Shown here one piece after another: positions 1-7,523 of a stretch of 32,925 bases of DNA. Under the pieces are notes generated by a model. The model searched no databases, had not been told where the DNA came from, and saw only the letters and a list, made by a program, of their open reading frames with translations. The translations under genes were made by a program, and so were the position numbers. This DNA is from CAVSUR01 sp052143655 (GTDB taxonomy: Bacteria; Actinomycetota; Actinomycetes; Streptosporangiales; Streptosporangiaceae), in NCBI GenBank assembly GCA_052143655.1, contig JBKQSL010000172.1, positions 1-32,925 on the forward strand, given 5' to 3'. The first letter of the stretch is position 1. Every line of letters begins with the position of its first letter.

Positions 1-206
1 GGTCTGGCGTTCGCGTCCGCGACCGTGCTGCCGTCTCCGCCGAGCAGTGCCCGCACCTCCGACTCCCGGAACCGCCGGTGACCGCCGGGCGTGCGGATGC
101 TGCTGATACGGCCCGAGGCGGCCCAGCGGGTCACGGTTTTCGGGTCAACCCGGAAAAGTGCCGCAACCTCTCCCGGAGTGAGCAGGCGCTCACTAGTGCG
201 GTCCAT
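1..206 (-). CDS. bldC: BldC-like MerR-type HTH DNA-binding protein, truncated by window edge
   Basis: Translating the minus strand from the ATG at 206 gives 68 codons with no stop before the window edge. Residues about 8-56 form a MerR/excisionase-type winged HTH: LLTPGEVAALFRVDPKTVTRW, then GRISSIRTPGGHRRFRE and SEVRALL. This is the BldC pattern (LLTP.EVA..FRVDPKTVTRWA, then S.RT.GGHRR.RE). BldC proteins are small, about 68 residues, and bind direct repeats cooperatively to control developmental genes in Streptomyces; that role is known for the family and inferred here. The C-terminus turns into unconserved residues (GGDGSTVADANAR), so little should be missing beyond the edge. The gene stands alone, with a long upstream spacer. 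Another small HTH of the same fold is possible, but the motif match is close. Confidence 0.85.
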   Translation of the reverse strand, partial: MDRTSERLLTPGEVAALFRVDPKTVTRWAASGRISSIRTPGGHRRFRESEVRALLGGDGSTVADANAR

Positions 207-794
207 CGGTACCCCTTCTGACGGTGCCAGCTGGCCTTGGCGCGATCGGACCACCAGACGATCGGACCGCCGGGCAGTCGACCACAGAGCGATCTGGTCA
301 AGATCGGCCCATGATGCGACCGCAGCCACGGTGCGCAGTCCGTCCGCCGATGCTGGCCGCCGTACGCCCGGACCTGGGGGGCTGCCGGGCCGCGGCGCGA
401 CCGGACGGCAGGCAATCTGATCGCGGTGCGCGCGTGTCCTAAGTGTTGCGACAAACGTAGTTTTTATCCTTAGATTCCGGAAAATCGGTTCTGGGAATCT
501 GGTGTCTGCAGTGTGCTGAATGCAACGTTGCTGGTCAGGAATCCAGCAGCGGGCGGAGCAGGCCCGGCGGGGCGCGCCTGAGTGCCGCGCAGACCGGAAA
601 CCGGCGGCCCGGACAACCGCAGCGGGCGGTCGGCGCAGGTCCCGGCCGCGGACCCGCCAGCAAGGTTCAGCCAGCCCGCCGAGGGGCTCAGGAGCGCATC
701 CGGCGGGTCCCGGGCCCGCGCGTCTGCACGAGCCCGGCCCGCTCGCCCGACAGGGCTCAGCCAGCGCGGGCCGTGGGGCTAAGCTGGCAGTGCC
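207..794. other. 588-bp spacer between the divergent bldC-like and DUF4229 genes
   Basis: I see no convincing gene here; the open frames lack a ribosome site and recognisable protein sequence. Near the bldC-like start lie imperfect repeats around GATCGGACC (242-270). An AT-richer island at about 440-500 is out of character with the surrounding GC and probably holds promoter or operator sequence. It contains a 7-bp inverted repeat, AGATTCC (472-478) and GGAATCT (494-500). An imperfect direct repeat beginning TCAGCCAGC recurs at about 666 and 757. No -35/-10 pair can be assigned with confidence. Confidence 0.5.
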
Positions 795-1037
795 ATGCAC
801 GCTACCCTTGCCTACACCGCGATGCGGCTGCTGCTGTTCGTCGCCTCGCTGGTTGTGCTCTACCTGATCGGCCTGCGGGCCTTCCCGCTGGTCGGGTTCG
901 CCGTGCTGATCAGCGGGATCGCGAGCTTCGTGCTGCTGTCCCGGCAGCGCGACGCGATGTCCGGCGCGGTGATGAGATCGCTGCGCACCTTCCGCTCCCG
1001 GCTGGACGCCGGCACCCGGTCAGAGGACGACGGCTAG
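795..1037 (+). CDS. DUF4229 family small membrane protein
   Basis: An 80-residue protein with two hydrophobic helices, about residues 11-28 (LLLFVASLVVLYLIGLRA) and 30-48 (LVGFAVLISGIASFVLLS). These are followed by a basic stretch starting SRQRDAMSGAV and a charged tail. The order YTxMRLLLF, paired helices and LLxRQRDA fits the actinobacterial DUF4229 family, whose function is unknown. The ATG start is preceded only by a weak purine run. The protein should sit in the cytoplasmic membrane with the QRDA segment in the cytosol. The stop codon lies in a short tandem repeat. Confidence 0.8.
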   Translation: MHATLAYTAMRLLLFVASLVVLYLIGLRAFPLVGFAVLISGIASFVLLSRQRDAMSGAVMRSLRTFRSRLDAGTRSEDDG

Positions 1038-1060
1038 CCCTCGGCTAGCCCCGGCTAGCC
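1031..1060. repeat. Short tandem repeat across the DUF4229 stop codon
   Basis: Units CGGCTAGCCCT (1031-1041), CGGCTAGCCC (1042-1051) and CGGCTAGCC (1052-1060). Each contains TAG; the first TAG (1035-1037) is the stop of the DUF4229 gene. Confidence 0.85.
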
Positions 1061-1098
1061 AACGACTACTAGCCCTGGGCGCCCAGCGCCCGCCCGGC

Positions 1099-2706
1099 TC
1101 AGTCCCCGTCGGCCGCGAGCCAGCCGCCGTCCCGGAGCATGGCCAGCACTGCCCTGGTGGCCTCGGCCCGGCTCATCGTCGCCGTGTCGATGACCAGGTC
1201 GGCGTCGTCGGGCTCCTCGTACGGGTCGGAAACCCCGGTGAACTGGCCGATCAGTCCGGCCCGGGCCTTGGCGTACAGGCCCTTGCGGTCGCGCGCCTCG
1301 CAGACCTCCACCGGGGTGGCCACGTGGATCAGCAGGAAGTCGCCGGCCTGCGAGACCATCTCCCGGACACCAGCGCGGGCCGCGGCATAGGGCGCGATCG
1401 GCGCGCAGATCGCGATCCCGCCGTGCCGGGCCACCTCCGCGGCGACGAATCCGATGCGGGCGATGTTCAGGTCCCGGTCGGCGCGGGAGAACGTCAGCCC
1501 GGCCGACAGCAGCTGGCGGACCAGGTCGCCATCCAGCAGCGACACCCGGCGGTCACCCCGCTCGGCCAGCGCGTCCCGCAGGTCCCTGGCGATCGTCGAC
1601 TTGCCCGATCCGGACAGCCCGGTGAGGAACAGCACCAGCCCGCGGTGCGACCGGGGCGGCCGGGCCCGGCGCAGTTCCCGTGCGACTGCCGGCGGAGTCA
1701 GCCAGGCCGGGATGTCGGCGCCGGCGTCCAGCAGGTCACCGAGCTGGCTCGCGGACAGGTCCTCCCGCTCGGTGCCCGCGTCGATCAGCGACAGTGGCCG
1801 CCAGACGTCCGCCCGCGGGTCATAGGCCCAGTCCCCGGAGGGCAGCACCGGAATCGGCGCGATGCTGGCCGCCCGGTCCAGCCCGGCGTCGCCGCCCCGG
1901 GTGGGGGAGCTGTCGGCCATCAGGTGGGTGGCGCCGTAGGCGGCGGCCACGGTGGCGGCGGCGGCCAGCTCGCGGGCTGGATCGGCTGCGGTGCGGGGTG
2001 CCAGCGGGACCGGCACGACCAGCGTGCCCGGCGGCAGGCTGGCCGCTGCGGCGAGTACGGCGCGGACCAGGGCCTCCGGTCGGCCGACCACCTCGGCCTC
2101 CCCGGTCACCAGCGGCAGCAGCAGCAGCCGGGCCTTCAGCTGGCCGGCCGCATGCCGCAGCTGGCCGATGAGGCGGCTGTGCACCGGCGCGCGGGTGGCG
2201 AACGCCAGCACGGGCCGGTCATCGAGCTGAGCCCGCAGCTCAGCGGGGGTGAGCATCAGCCGCCGGAACGAGCCGTGCTCGGGCCTGCGCTGCTGCGACA
2301 CCGCCCCCGCCAGCCGGACCAGGGCCGCGGCGGCGGCTGCGCTGCCGTTCGCCGCCGCGGCGGCAGCGGGCCTGCGGTGCGCCGCCGGCGGCGCTGGGCT
2401 GCGCTCGGTGACCTGCAGCACCGCGAGCGGCACGCCCTCCGGGTCGGCCAGGGCCAGCTGCCGCGCGTCCGGCGGAACAAGGCCGGCGGGCAGGTCCAGG
2501 GTCACCGGCACCGGCCACGGCGTGCCGTCGGCGAGCGCCGCGCGCTGGCTCACGGACGCGGCGTCGGCAGCGGTCATGAACCCGGTCAGCGGCGCGAACG
2601 CGCCCGACAGCAGCAGCTCGAGATCCCCGAGCTGGCTGTCGTCCAGCATCACCGAGGCCAGGCCGGCCAGTTCTGCCGCGACCCCGGCGTCCGCCCCAGC
2701 AGTCAC
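1099..2706 (-). CDS. cysC: Adenylylsulfate (APS) kinase with degenerate N-terminal ATP-sulfurylase-like domain
   Basis: A 535-residue two-domain protein. The C-terminal part (about 350-535) is a complete APS kinase that phosphorylates adenylylsulfate to PAPS: P-loop GLSGSGKST, DGDLVR, FSRADRDLNIARIG, then DRKGLYAKARAG and FTGVSDPYEEP. The N-terminal part (about 1-330) follows the ATP-sulfurylase layout (LLSGAFAPLTGFM near the start, PVPVTLDLP, later YGATHLMAD) but the catalytic motifs are eroded: QTRNPxHxxH appears as ATRAPVHSRL, and the usual GRDHAG region is SSPTRGGDAG. The sulfurylase half is therefore probably not an active enzyme. Alanine-rich low complexity lies at about 110-130. The GTG start has GAGAGG very close upstream, so the true start could be slightly downstream. 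It diverges from mfd. Confidence 0.8.
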   Translation of the reverse strand: MTAGADAGVAAELAGLASVMLDDSQLGDLELLLSGAFAPLTGFMTAADAASVSQRAALADGTPWPVPVTLDLPAGLVPPDARQLALADPEGVPLAVLQVTERSPAPPAAHRRPAAAAAANGSAAAAAALVRLAGAVSQQRRPEHGSFRRLMLTPAELRAQLDDRPVLAFATRAPVHSRLIGQLRHAAGQLKARLLLLPLVTGEAEVVGRPEALVRAVLAAAASLPPGTLVVPVPLAPRTAADPARELAAAATVAAAYGATHLMADSSPTRGGDAGLDRAASIAPIPVLPSGDWAYDPRADVWRPLSLIDAGTEREDLSASQLGDLLDAGADIPAWLTPPAVARELRRARPPRSHRGLVLFLTGLSGSGKSTIARDLRDALAERGDRRVSLLDGDLVRQLLSAGLTFSRADRDLNIARIGFVAAEVARHGGIAICAPIAPYAAARAGVREMVSQAGDFLLIHVATPVEVCEARDRKGLYAKARAGLIGQFTGVSDPYEEPDDADLVIDTATMSRAEATRAVLAMLRDGGWLAADGD

Positions 2707-3009
2707 CTCTCGCCACCGTGCCTTCCGCTTGACGCCCGGCGCCCGTACCAGGGCACGCCTATCCGGCCCGGCGCGGCGGCGCCGGGCTGACCCGAGGTTA
2801 CACGGGGCGGCGTGCCCTCACCAGCCAAGCCCGCATCCGCCGGTCGGGCCGGACCGGTAAACTGGAACGCACACTCGCGTCCCGCCGCCTGGCAGCTGCC
2901 CGCAGCGGCGCACGGTTCCGCGGAAACACGGTGCCGCGGAAGGCGGCTGACCGGCTCGGCGCGAGGGCTTCGTGCTGCCCTGGCAGCTCCATCGACACGT
3001 GTGGATGTC
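2707..3009. promoter_or_regulatory. Divergent promoter region between the APS kinase gene and mfd
   Basis: This 303-bp spacer must carry promoters for both genes. A 9-bp perfect hairpin, GCCCGGCGC (2766-2774) and GCGCCGGGC (2779-2787) with a 4-nt loop, lies near the APS kinase start. TAAACT at 2858-2863 is a possible -10 for mfd, but no good -35 was found. Open frames across the spacer look like shadow coding. Confidence 0.4.
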
Positions 3010-6000
3010 ATGAGTCTTTCCGGCTTGCTTCCTGTCGTTACCGACGATCCCCAGCTCAGCGCGGCCATCGAGCTGGCCGCGCAGCCCGCGGCGGCCGGCG
3101 GCGACCTCACCGCCCCGGCGGCCCTGCGGCCGGTGCTGGCCGCGGTCCTGTCCGGCAGCGCGGCTCCGGCGGCGGCCGCCGGAGCCGGCGGCCGCCTGGT
3201 GCTCGCGGTCACCGCCACCGCGCGCGAGGCCGAGGAGCTCACCGACGCGGTGGGCGCGCTGCTCGGCAACTCGTCGGCCGCATATTTCCCCGCCTGGGAA
3301 ACACTGCCGCACGAGCGGCTGTCCCCCCGCTCGGATACTTCCGGCCGCCGCCTGGCCGTGCTGCGCAGGCTGGCGCATCCCGACCCGGACGACCCGCGGT
3401 CGGGGCCGCTGCGGGTACTGGCCACGCCCGTGCGCGGGCTGCTGCAACCCCTGGTCGGCAGCCTCGGCGAGCTGGTTCCCGTCGCGCTGGAGGCGGGCCA
3501 GGGCGCCGACCTGGAAGAGGTGCTGACCAGGCTGGTGGAGATCGGCTACGCCCGGGTGGAGCTGGTGACGCACCGGGGCGAGGTGGCTGTGCGCGGCGGC
3601 ATCCTGGACGTGTTCCCGCCCACCGAGGAGCACCCGGTCCGGATCGAGTTCTGGAGCGACACGGTCGAGGAGGTCCGGTCGTTCCGGGTCACCGACCAGC
3701 GCAGCCTGGAGCCCGCCGCGGGGCTGTGGGCACCGGCCTGCCAGGAGCTGCTGCTCACGCCGCAGGTGCGCGAGCGTGCCAAGGAACTGGCCGCGGGGCA
3801 CGCTGGCCTGGCCGACATCCTTACCAAGCTGGCCGACGGGATCACGGTCGAGGGCATGGAGGCGTTCGCCCCGGTGCTGGCCGACCGGATGGAACTGCTG
3901 CTCGACTACCTGCCGGCCGGCTCGGTGGTGCTCGCCTGCGACCCCGAGCGGATCAGGACCCGCGCCCGCGACCTGGTCGCGACCAGCCAGGAGTTCCTGG
4001 AGGCGTCCTGGGTGAACGCGGCCGTCGGCGGCCAGGCGCCGGTTGACCTGGGCGCTGCGGCGTTCCGCCCGATCACCGAGATCCGGTCGGCCGCCAGCGC
4101 GCTGTCGATCGGCTGGTGGACGATCGCCCCGTTCGCCGCCGATGCCGCGGGCGCGGCAGCGGGCGCGGGTGCGGACAGCCCGAATGCGGACGGTGCTGGC
4201 TGGGAGAACAGTGCTGGCCGGGAAAACGGTGCTGGCCGGCAAAACAGTGCCGCCTGGCAGAGCGGCACCCGCACGTCGCTGCAGATCGACGCCAGCGCCG
4301 CGCAGGCCTACCGCGGTGACACCGCGCACGTGCTGCGCGACGTGCGCGGGTGGCTGGCCGGCCAGTGGCGGGTGGTGCTGGTGACCGAGGGGCACGGCCC
4401 CGCCCAGCGGATGGCCGAGCTGCTGCGCGGCGAGGGCCTGGGCGCCCGGGCAGGCGACCTGGCCGACCCGCCCGAGCCCGGTGTCGCTCAGGTCGCCACC
4501 GGGATGCTGTGCAGCGGGTTCGTCTGGCCGTCGGTCCGCCTCGCGGTGCTGTCCGAGGCTGACCTAGCCGGCCAGCGTCCGTCCGGCCAGCGCGAGCTGC
4601 GGCGGATGCCCAGCCGCCGCCGCGGCGGCATCGACCCGCTGCAGCTGACTCCGGGTGACTACGTGGTGCACGAGCAGCACGGCGTCGGCCGGTACCTGGA
4701 GATGACCAGCCGCACTGTCCAGGGCGCGACCCGGGAGTACCTGGTCATCGAGTACGCGCCAAGCAAGCGGGGCCAGCCGGGCGACCGGCTGTACCTGCCG
4801 ACCGACCAGCTGGACGAGGTGACCCGCTACTCCGGCGGGGAAGCGCCCGCATTGCACCGGCTCGGCGGCGCGGACTGGGCCAAGACCAAGGGGCGGGCCC
4901 GCAAGGCCGTCCGGGAGATCGCCGCCGAGCTAATCCGGCTGTACTCGGCGCGCACCGCCTCGCCGGGGCATGCGTTCGGCCCGGACACCCCGTGGCAGCG
5001 GGAGCTGGAGGACGCTTTCCCCTACATCGAGACGCCCGACCAGCTTGCCGCGGTCGAGGAGGTCAAGCAGGACATGGAGAAGCCGGTCCCGATGGACCGG
5101 CTGATCTGCGGGGACGTCGGCTACGGCAAGACCGAGATCGCGGTCCGGTCGGCGTTCAAGGCGGTCCAGGACGGCTACCAGGTCGCCGTGCTGGTGCCGA
5201 CGACGCTGCTGGTGCAGCAGCACACCGCCACGTTCAGCGAACGGTACGCCTCGTTCCCGGTGAAGGTGGCGCCGCTGTCGCGGTTCCAGTCCGACGCCGA
5301 GGCGGCGGCGACCCTGCGCGGCCTGGCCGACGGCAGCATCGACGTGGTGATCGGCACTCACCGGCTGCTGTCGCCGGAGATCCGCTTCCGCCAGCTCGGC
5401 CTGGTGATCGTCGATGAGGAGCAGCGGTTCGGCGTCGAGCACAAGGAGTACCTCAAGCGGATGCGCACCCAGGTCGACGTGCTGTCGATGTCGGCCACGC
5501 CGATCCCGCGCACGCTGGAGATGGGCGTCGCGGGAATCCGGGAGATGTCGACGATCCTGACCCCGCCGGAGGAACGGCACCCGGTGCTGACCTTCGTCGG
5601 CCCCTACGACGAGAAGCAGATCGGCGCGGCCATCCGGCGCGAGATGATGCGCGACGGCCAGACGTTCTTCGTGCACAACCGGGTCTCCTCGATCACCAAG
5701 ACCGCCGCCCGGCTCGCGGCCCTGGTGCCTGAGGCCCGGATCGCGGTGGCGCACGGCCAGATGAACGAGCACACGCTCGAGAAGATCATGATCGACTTCT
5801 GGGACAAGAACTTCGACGTCCTGGTGTCCACCACGATCGTCGAGTCCGGCCTGGACATCCCCAACGCCAACACGCTGATCGTCGACCGCGCCGATGCCTA
5901 CGGGCTGTCCCAGCTGCACCAGCTGCGCGGGCGGGTCGGCCGCAGCGCCGAGCGCGGGTACGCCTACTTCCTGTTCCCGCCGGAGAAGCCGCTGTCGGAG

Positions 6001-6786
6001 ACCGCGCACGAGCGGCTGGCGACGGTGGCCCAGCACACGGAGATGGGCGCGGGGATGTACGTCGCGCTCAAGGACCTGGAGATCCGCGGCGCTGGCAACC
6101 TGCTGGGCGGCGAGCAGTCCGGGCACGTCGCCGGAGTGGGCTTCGACCTGTACGTCCGCATGATCGGCGAGGCCGTGCGGGAGATGCGCGGCGACGGCCC
6201 GGCGCAGCGGCCGGAGGTGCGGATCGAGCTGCCCGTCGACGCGCACATCCCGCACGACTACGTGCCGGGGGAGCGGCTGCGGCTGGAGGCCTACACCCGG
6301 ATCGCCGCGATCGACACCGATGCCGACATCACCGCGGTGGCTGAGGAGCTCACCGACCGGTACGGGCCGATGCCGCAGCCGGTGACCAGCCTGCTGGCGG
6401 TGGCCCGGCTGCGGGCCAGGGCCCGCCGGGCGGGCCTGACCGACATCACCCTGCAGGGCAGCCACATCCGGTTCGCGCCGGTCGAGCTACCCGAGTCGCG
6501 GCAGGTCCGGGCGCAGCGGCTGTACCCGCGGACGCTGTACAAGCCCGCGGTGGCTACCATGCTCGTACCGATGCCCAGGGCAGTTCCCGGCACGCGGGCT
6601 GGCTCCGGCAGCACGCGAGCCGGAACCGGCCGGACCGTGGCCCTGGGCGCACCGCCGTTGCGCGATACTGAGCTGCTCGCCTGGTGCGAGGAGCTGATCG
6701 AGACGCTGCTGGCCCCGGCCGCGGACGGTACCGCGGCGACGGCAGCCGGTTCCGCCGCGCCGCGCTCGGCGGGCAGCCCGGCCTGA
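3010..6786 (+). CDS. mfd: Transcription-repair coupling factor Mfd
   Basis: The 1258-residue protein is close to the usual length (about 1150-1240). Mfd displaces RNA polymerase stalled at DNA lesions and recruits UvrA. The UvrB-like N-terminal module covers about 1-400 (FPAWETLPHERLSPRSDTSGRR). The CarD-like RNA-polymerase interaction domain begins at about 545 (GDYVVHEQHGVGRYLEM). RecG-like helicase motifs follow: Walker A GDVGYGKTE at 701-709, DEEQRFG at 802-808, SATPIPRTLEMG, and QLRGRVGRS near 975. The C-terminal TRCF domain is present. ATG 3010 was chosen because it starts the conserved N-terminus; the frame stays open further upstream but without family-like sequence. Oddities are a repetitive 18-bp linker at residues 395-419, a disordered insert near residue 1195, and a duplicated 3' end. 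Confidence 0.97.
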   Translation: MSLSGLLPVVTDDPQLSAAIELAAQPAAAGGDLTAPAALRPVLAAVLSGSAAPAAAAGAGGRLVLAVTATAREAEELTDAVGALLGNSSAAYFPAWETLPHERLSPRSDTSGRRLAVLRRLAHPDPDDPRSGPLRVLATPVRGLLQPLVGSLGELVPVALEAGQGADLEEVLTRLVEIGYARVELVTHRGEVAVRGGILDVFPPTEEHPVRIEFWSDTVEEVRSFRVTDQRSLEPAAGLWAPACQELLLTPQVRERAKELAAGHAGLADILTKLADGITVEGMEAFAPVLADRMELLLDYLPAGSVVLACDPERIRTRARDLVATSQEFLEASWVNAAVGGQAPVDLGAAAFRPITEIRSAASALSIGWWTIAPFAADAAGAAAGAGADSPNADGAGWENSAGRENGAGRQNSAAWQSGTRTSLQIDASAAQAYRGDTAHVLRDVRGWLAGQWRVVLVTEGHGPAQRMAELLRGEGLGARAGDLADPPEPGVAQVATGMLCSGFVWPSVRLAVLSEADLAGQRPSGQRELRRMPSRRRGGIDPLQLTPGDYVVHEQHGVGRYLEMTSRTVQGATREYLVIEYAPSKRGQPGDRLYLPTDQLDEVTRYSGGEAPALHRLGGADWAKTKGRARKAVREIAAELIRLYSARTASPGHAFGPDTPWQRELEDAFPYIETPDQLAAVEEVKQDMEKPVPMDRLICGDVGYGKTEIAVRSAFKAVQDGYQVAVLVPTTLLVQQHTATFSERYASFPVKVAPLSRFQSDAEAAATLRGLADGSIDVVIGTHRLLSPEIRFRQLGLVIVDEEQRFGVEHKEYLKRMRTQVDVLSMSATPIPRTLEMGVAGIREMSTILTPPEERHPVLTFVGPYDEKQIGAAIRREMMRDGQTFFVHNRVSSITKTAARLAALVPEARIAVAHGQMNEHTLEKIMIDFWDKNFDVLVSTTIVESGLDIPNANTLIVDRADAYGLSQLHQLRGRVGRSAERGYAYFLFPPEKPLSETAHERLATVAQHTEMGAGMYVALKDLEIRGAGNLLGGEQSGHVAGVGFDLYVRMIGEAVREMRGDGPAQRPEVRIELPVDAHIPHDYVPGERLRLEAYTRIAAIDTDADITAVAEELTDRYGPMPQPVTSLLAVARLRARARRAGLTDITLQGSHIRFAPVELPESRQVRAQRLYPRTLYKPAVATMLVPMPRAVPGTRAGSGSTRAGTGRTVALGAPPLRDTELLAWCEELIETLLAPAADGTAATAAGSAAPRSAGSPA
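4193..4264 (+). repeat. 18-bp tandem repeat (x4) inside mfd
   Basis: Four units of 18 bp (4193-4210, 4211-4228, 4229-4246, 4247-4264), each beginning GTGCTGGC or GTGCCGCC, with the middle two nearly identical. In frame they give hexapeptides GAGWEN, SAGREN, GAGRQN and SAAWQS. The reading frame is kept. They lie between the UvrB-like module and the polymerase-interaction domain, where an extended linker should be tolerated. Confidence 0.9.
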
Positions 6787-6824
6787 GAAGGCCCGAGAAG
6801 GCCGGCCTGAGAAGGCCCGAGAAG
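6778..6824. repeat. 23-bp direct repeat spanning the mfd stop codon
   Basis: Positions 6778-6800 and 6802-6824 are identical (CCGGCCTGAGAAG followed by GCCCGAGAAG) with a 24-bp period. The first copy holds the mfd TGA (6784-6786); the second sits immediately before the ribosome site of the next gene. Confidence 0.9.
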
Positions 6825-6834
6825 GAAGGTCGTC

Positions 6835-7515
6835 GTGGACCGGATCCCGGTCAAGATAGCCGCCGCAGTGCTCGCGGCCGGCCTGGCGGTCACCGCCTGC
6901 GGCTCGGTGCAGATGGGCGCCGCCGCGATCACCAGCGGCCAGCGGATTTCCTCGGCCACCCTGGCTGCCGAGGTCAGCAACCTCAACGCGGCCTACCAGC
7001 AGGACCGCAGGAAGATACAGATGTCGTACACCCCGGCGGAGATGCCCAGGCTGGTGCTGACCTGGCTGCTGCGGTTCCGGGTCCGCGACGAGCTGGCGCA
7101 GCGCTCCGGCCTGACCGTGACCAGCGGCGACGCCCAGCGGGCGCTGAACCAGCTGGCCGCGCAGGTCAAGGCGCAGAGCCCGACCGCGTCGCTGGCCGAG
7201 GTCGCGGTGGCCAACGGCATCCCCCCGGACCAGCTGCCCGAGCTCGGCCGCTACCAGGCGGCGCAGAACCTGCTGCTGAACCGGCTGGACGGCGGCGTGC
7301 AGCCGAAGAATGCCTCGGCCCAGCAGGCGCTGCAGAAGCAGTTCGACCATCAGCAGTGCCTGGCCGCCAAGAGCCTGGACATCGCGGTCAACCCGCAGTA
7401 CGGGCAGCTGGACTACAGCCAGATCCAGGTGGTATCGGCGCCGAGCACGCTGTCGGCGGTGCCGTCGGTGAAGCCGAGCGCGTCGGCGTCCGCGCAGAGC
7501 AAGCCGTCCTGCTAG
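6835..7515 (+). CDS. SurA N-terminal-like secreted lipoprotein
   Basis: A 226-residue predicted lipoprotein. A basic N-terminus and hydrophobic core (AAAVLAAGLAV) lead to the lipobox VTAC, with Cys22 as the lipidated residue. The mature part is helical and resembles the SurA/PrsA-type chaperone N-terminal domain (ISSATLAAEVSNLNAAYQQ, LLRFRVRDELAQRSGLTV, SGDAQRALNQL). There is no obvious parvulin isomerase domain, so a substrate-binding or chaperone role outside the membrane is the most that can be inferred. The tail is Ser/Ala/Pro-rich. The GTG start is supported by GAAGGAAGG at 6821-6829. It lies between mfd and mazG, and mazG begins 8 nt after its stop. Confidence 0.8.
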   Translation: MDRIPVKIAAAVLAAGLAVTACGSVQMGAAAITSGQRISSATLAAEVSNLNAAYQQDRRKIQMSYTPAEMPRLVLTWLLRFRVRDELAQRSGLTVTSGDAQRALNQLAAQVKAQSPTASLAEVAVANGIPPDQLPELGRYQAAQNLLLNRLDGGVQPKNASAQQALQKQFDHQQCLAAKSLDIAVNPQYGQLDYSQIQVVSAPSTLSAVPSVKPSASASAQSKPSC

Positions 7516-7523
7516 GTGACCCG

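Noticed and set aside
131..454. A 107-codon minus-strand frame at the left end
   Set aside because: It overlaps the bldC-like gene in another frame and has no recognisable protein sequence.
2812..3009. A 66-codon N-terminal extension of mfd in the same frame
   Set aside because: The sequence is Arg/Pro/Ala-rich without family similarity and occupies the needed promoter region; the conserved N-terminus begins at the ATG at 3010.
6684..7523. An upstream extension of the MazG frame reaching back into mfd
   Set aside because: It overlaps the 3' end of mfd and the entire lipoprotein gene and shows shadow-frame composition; MazG similarity starts only after 7524.
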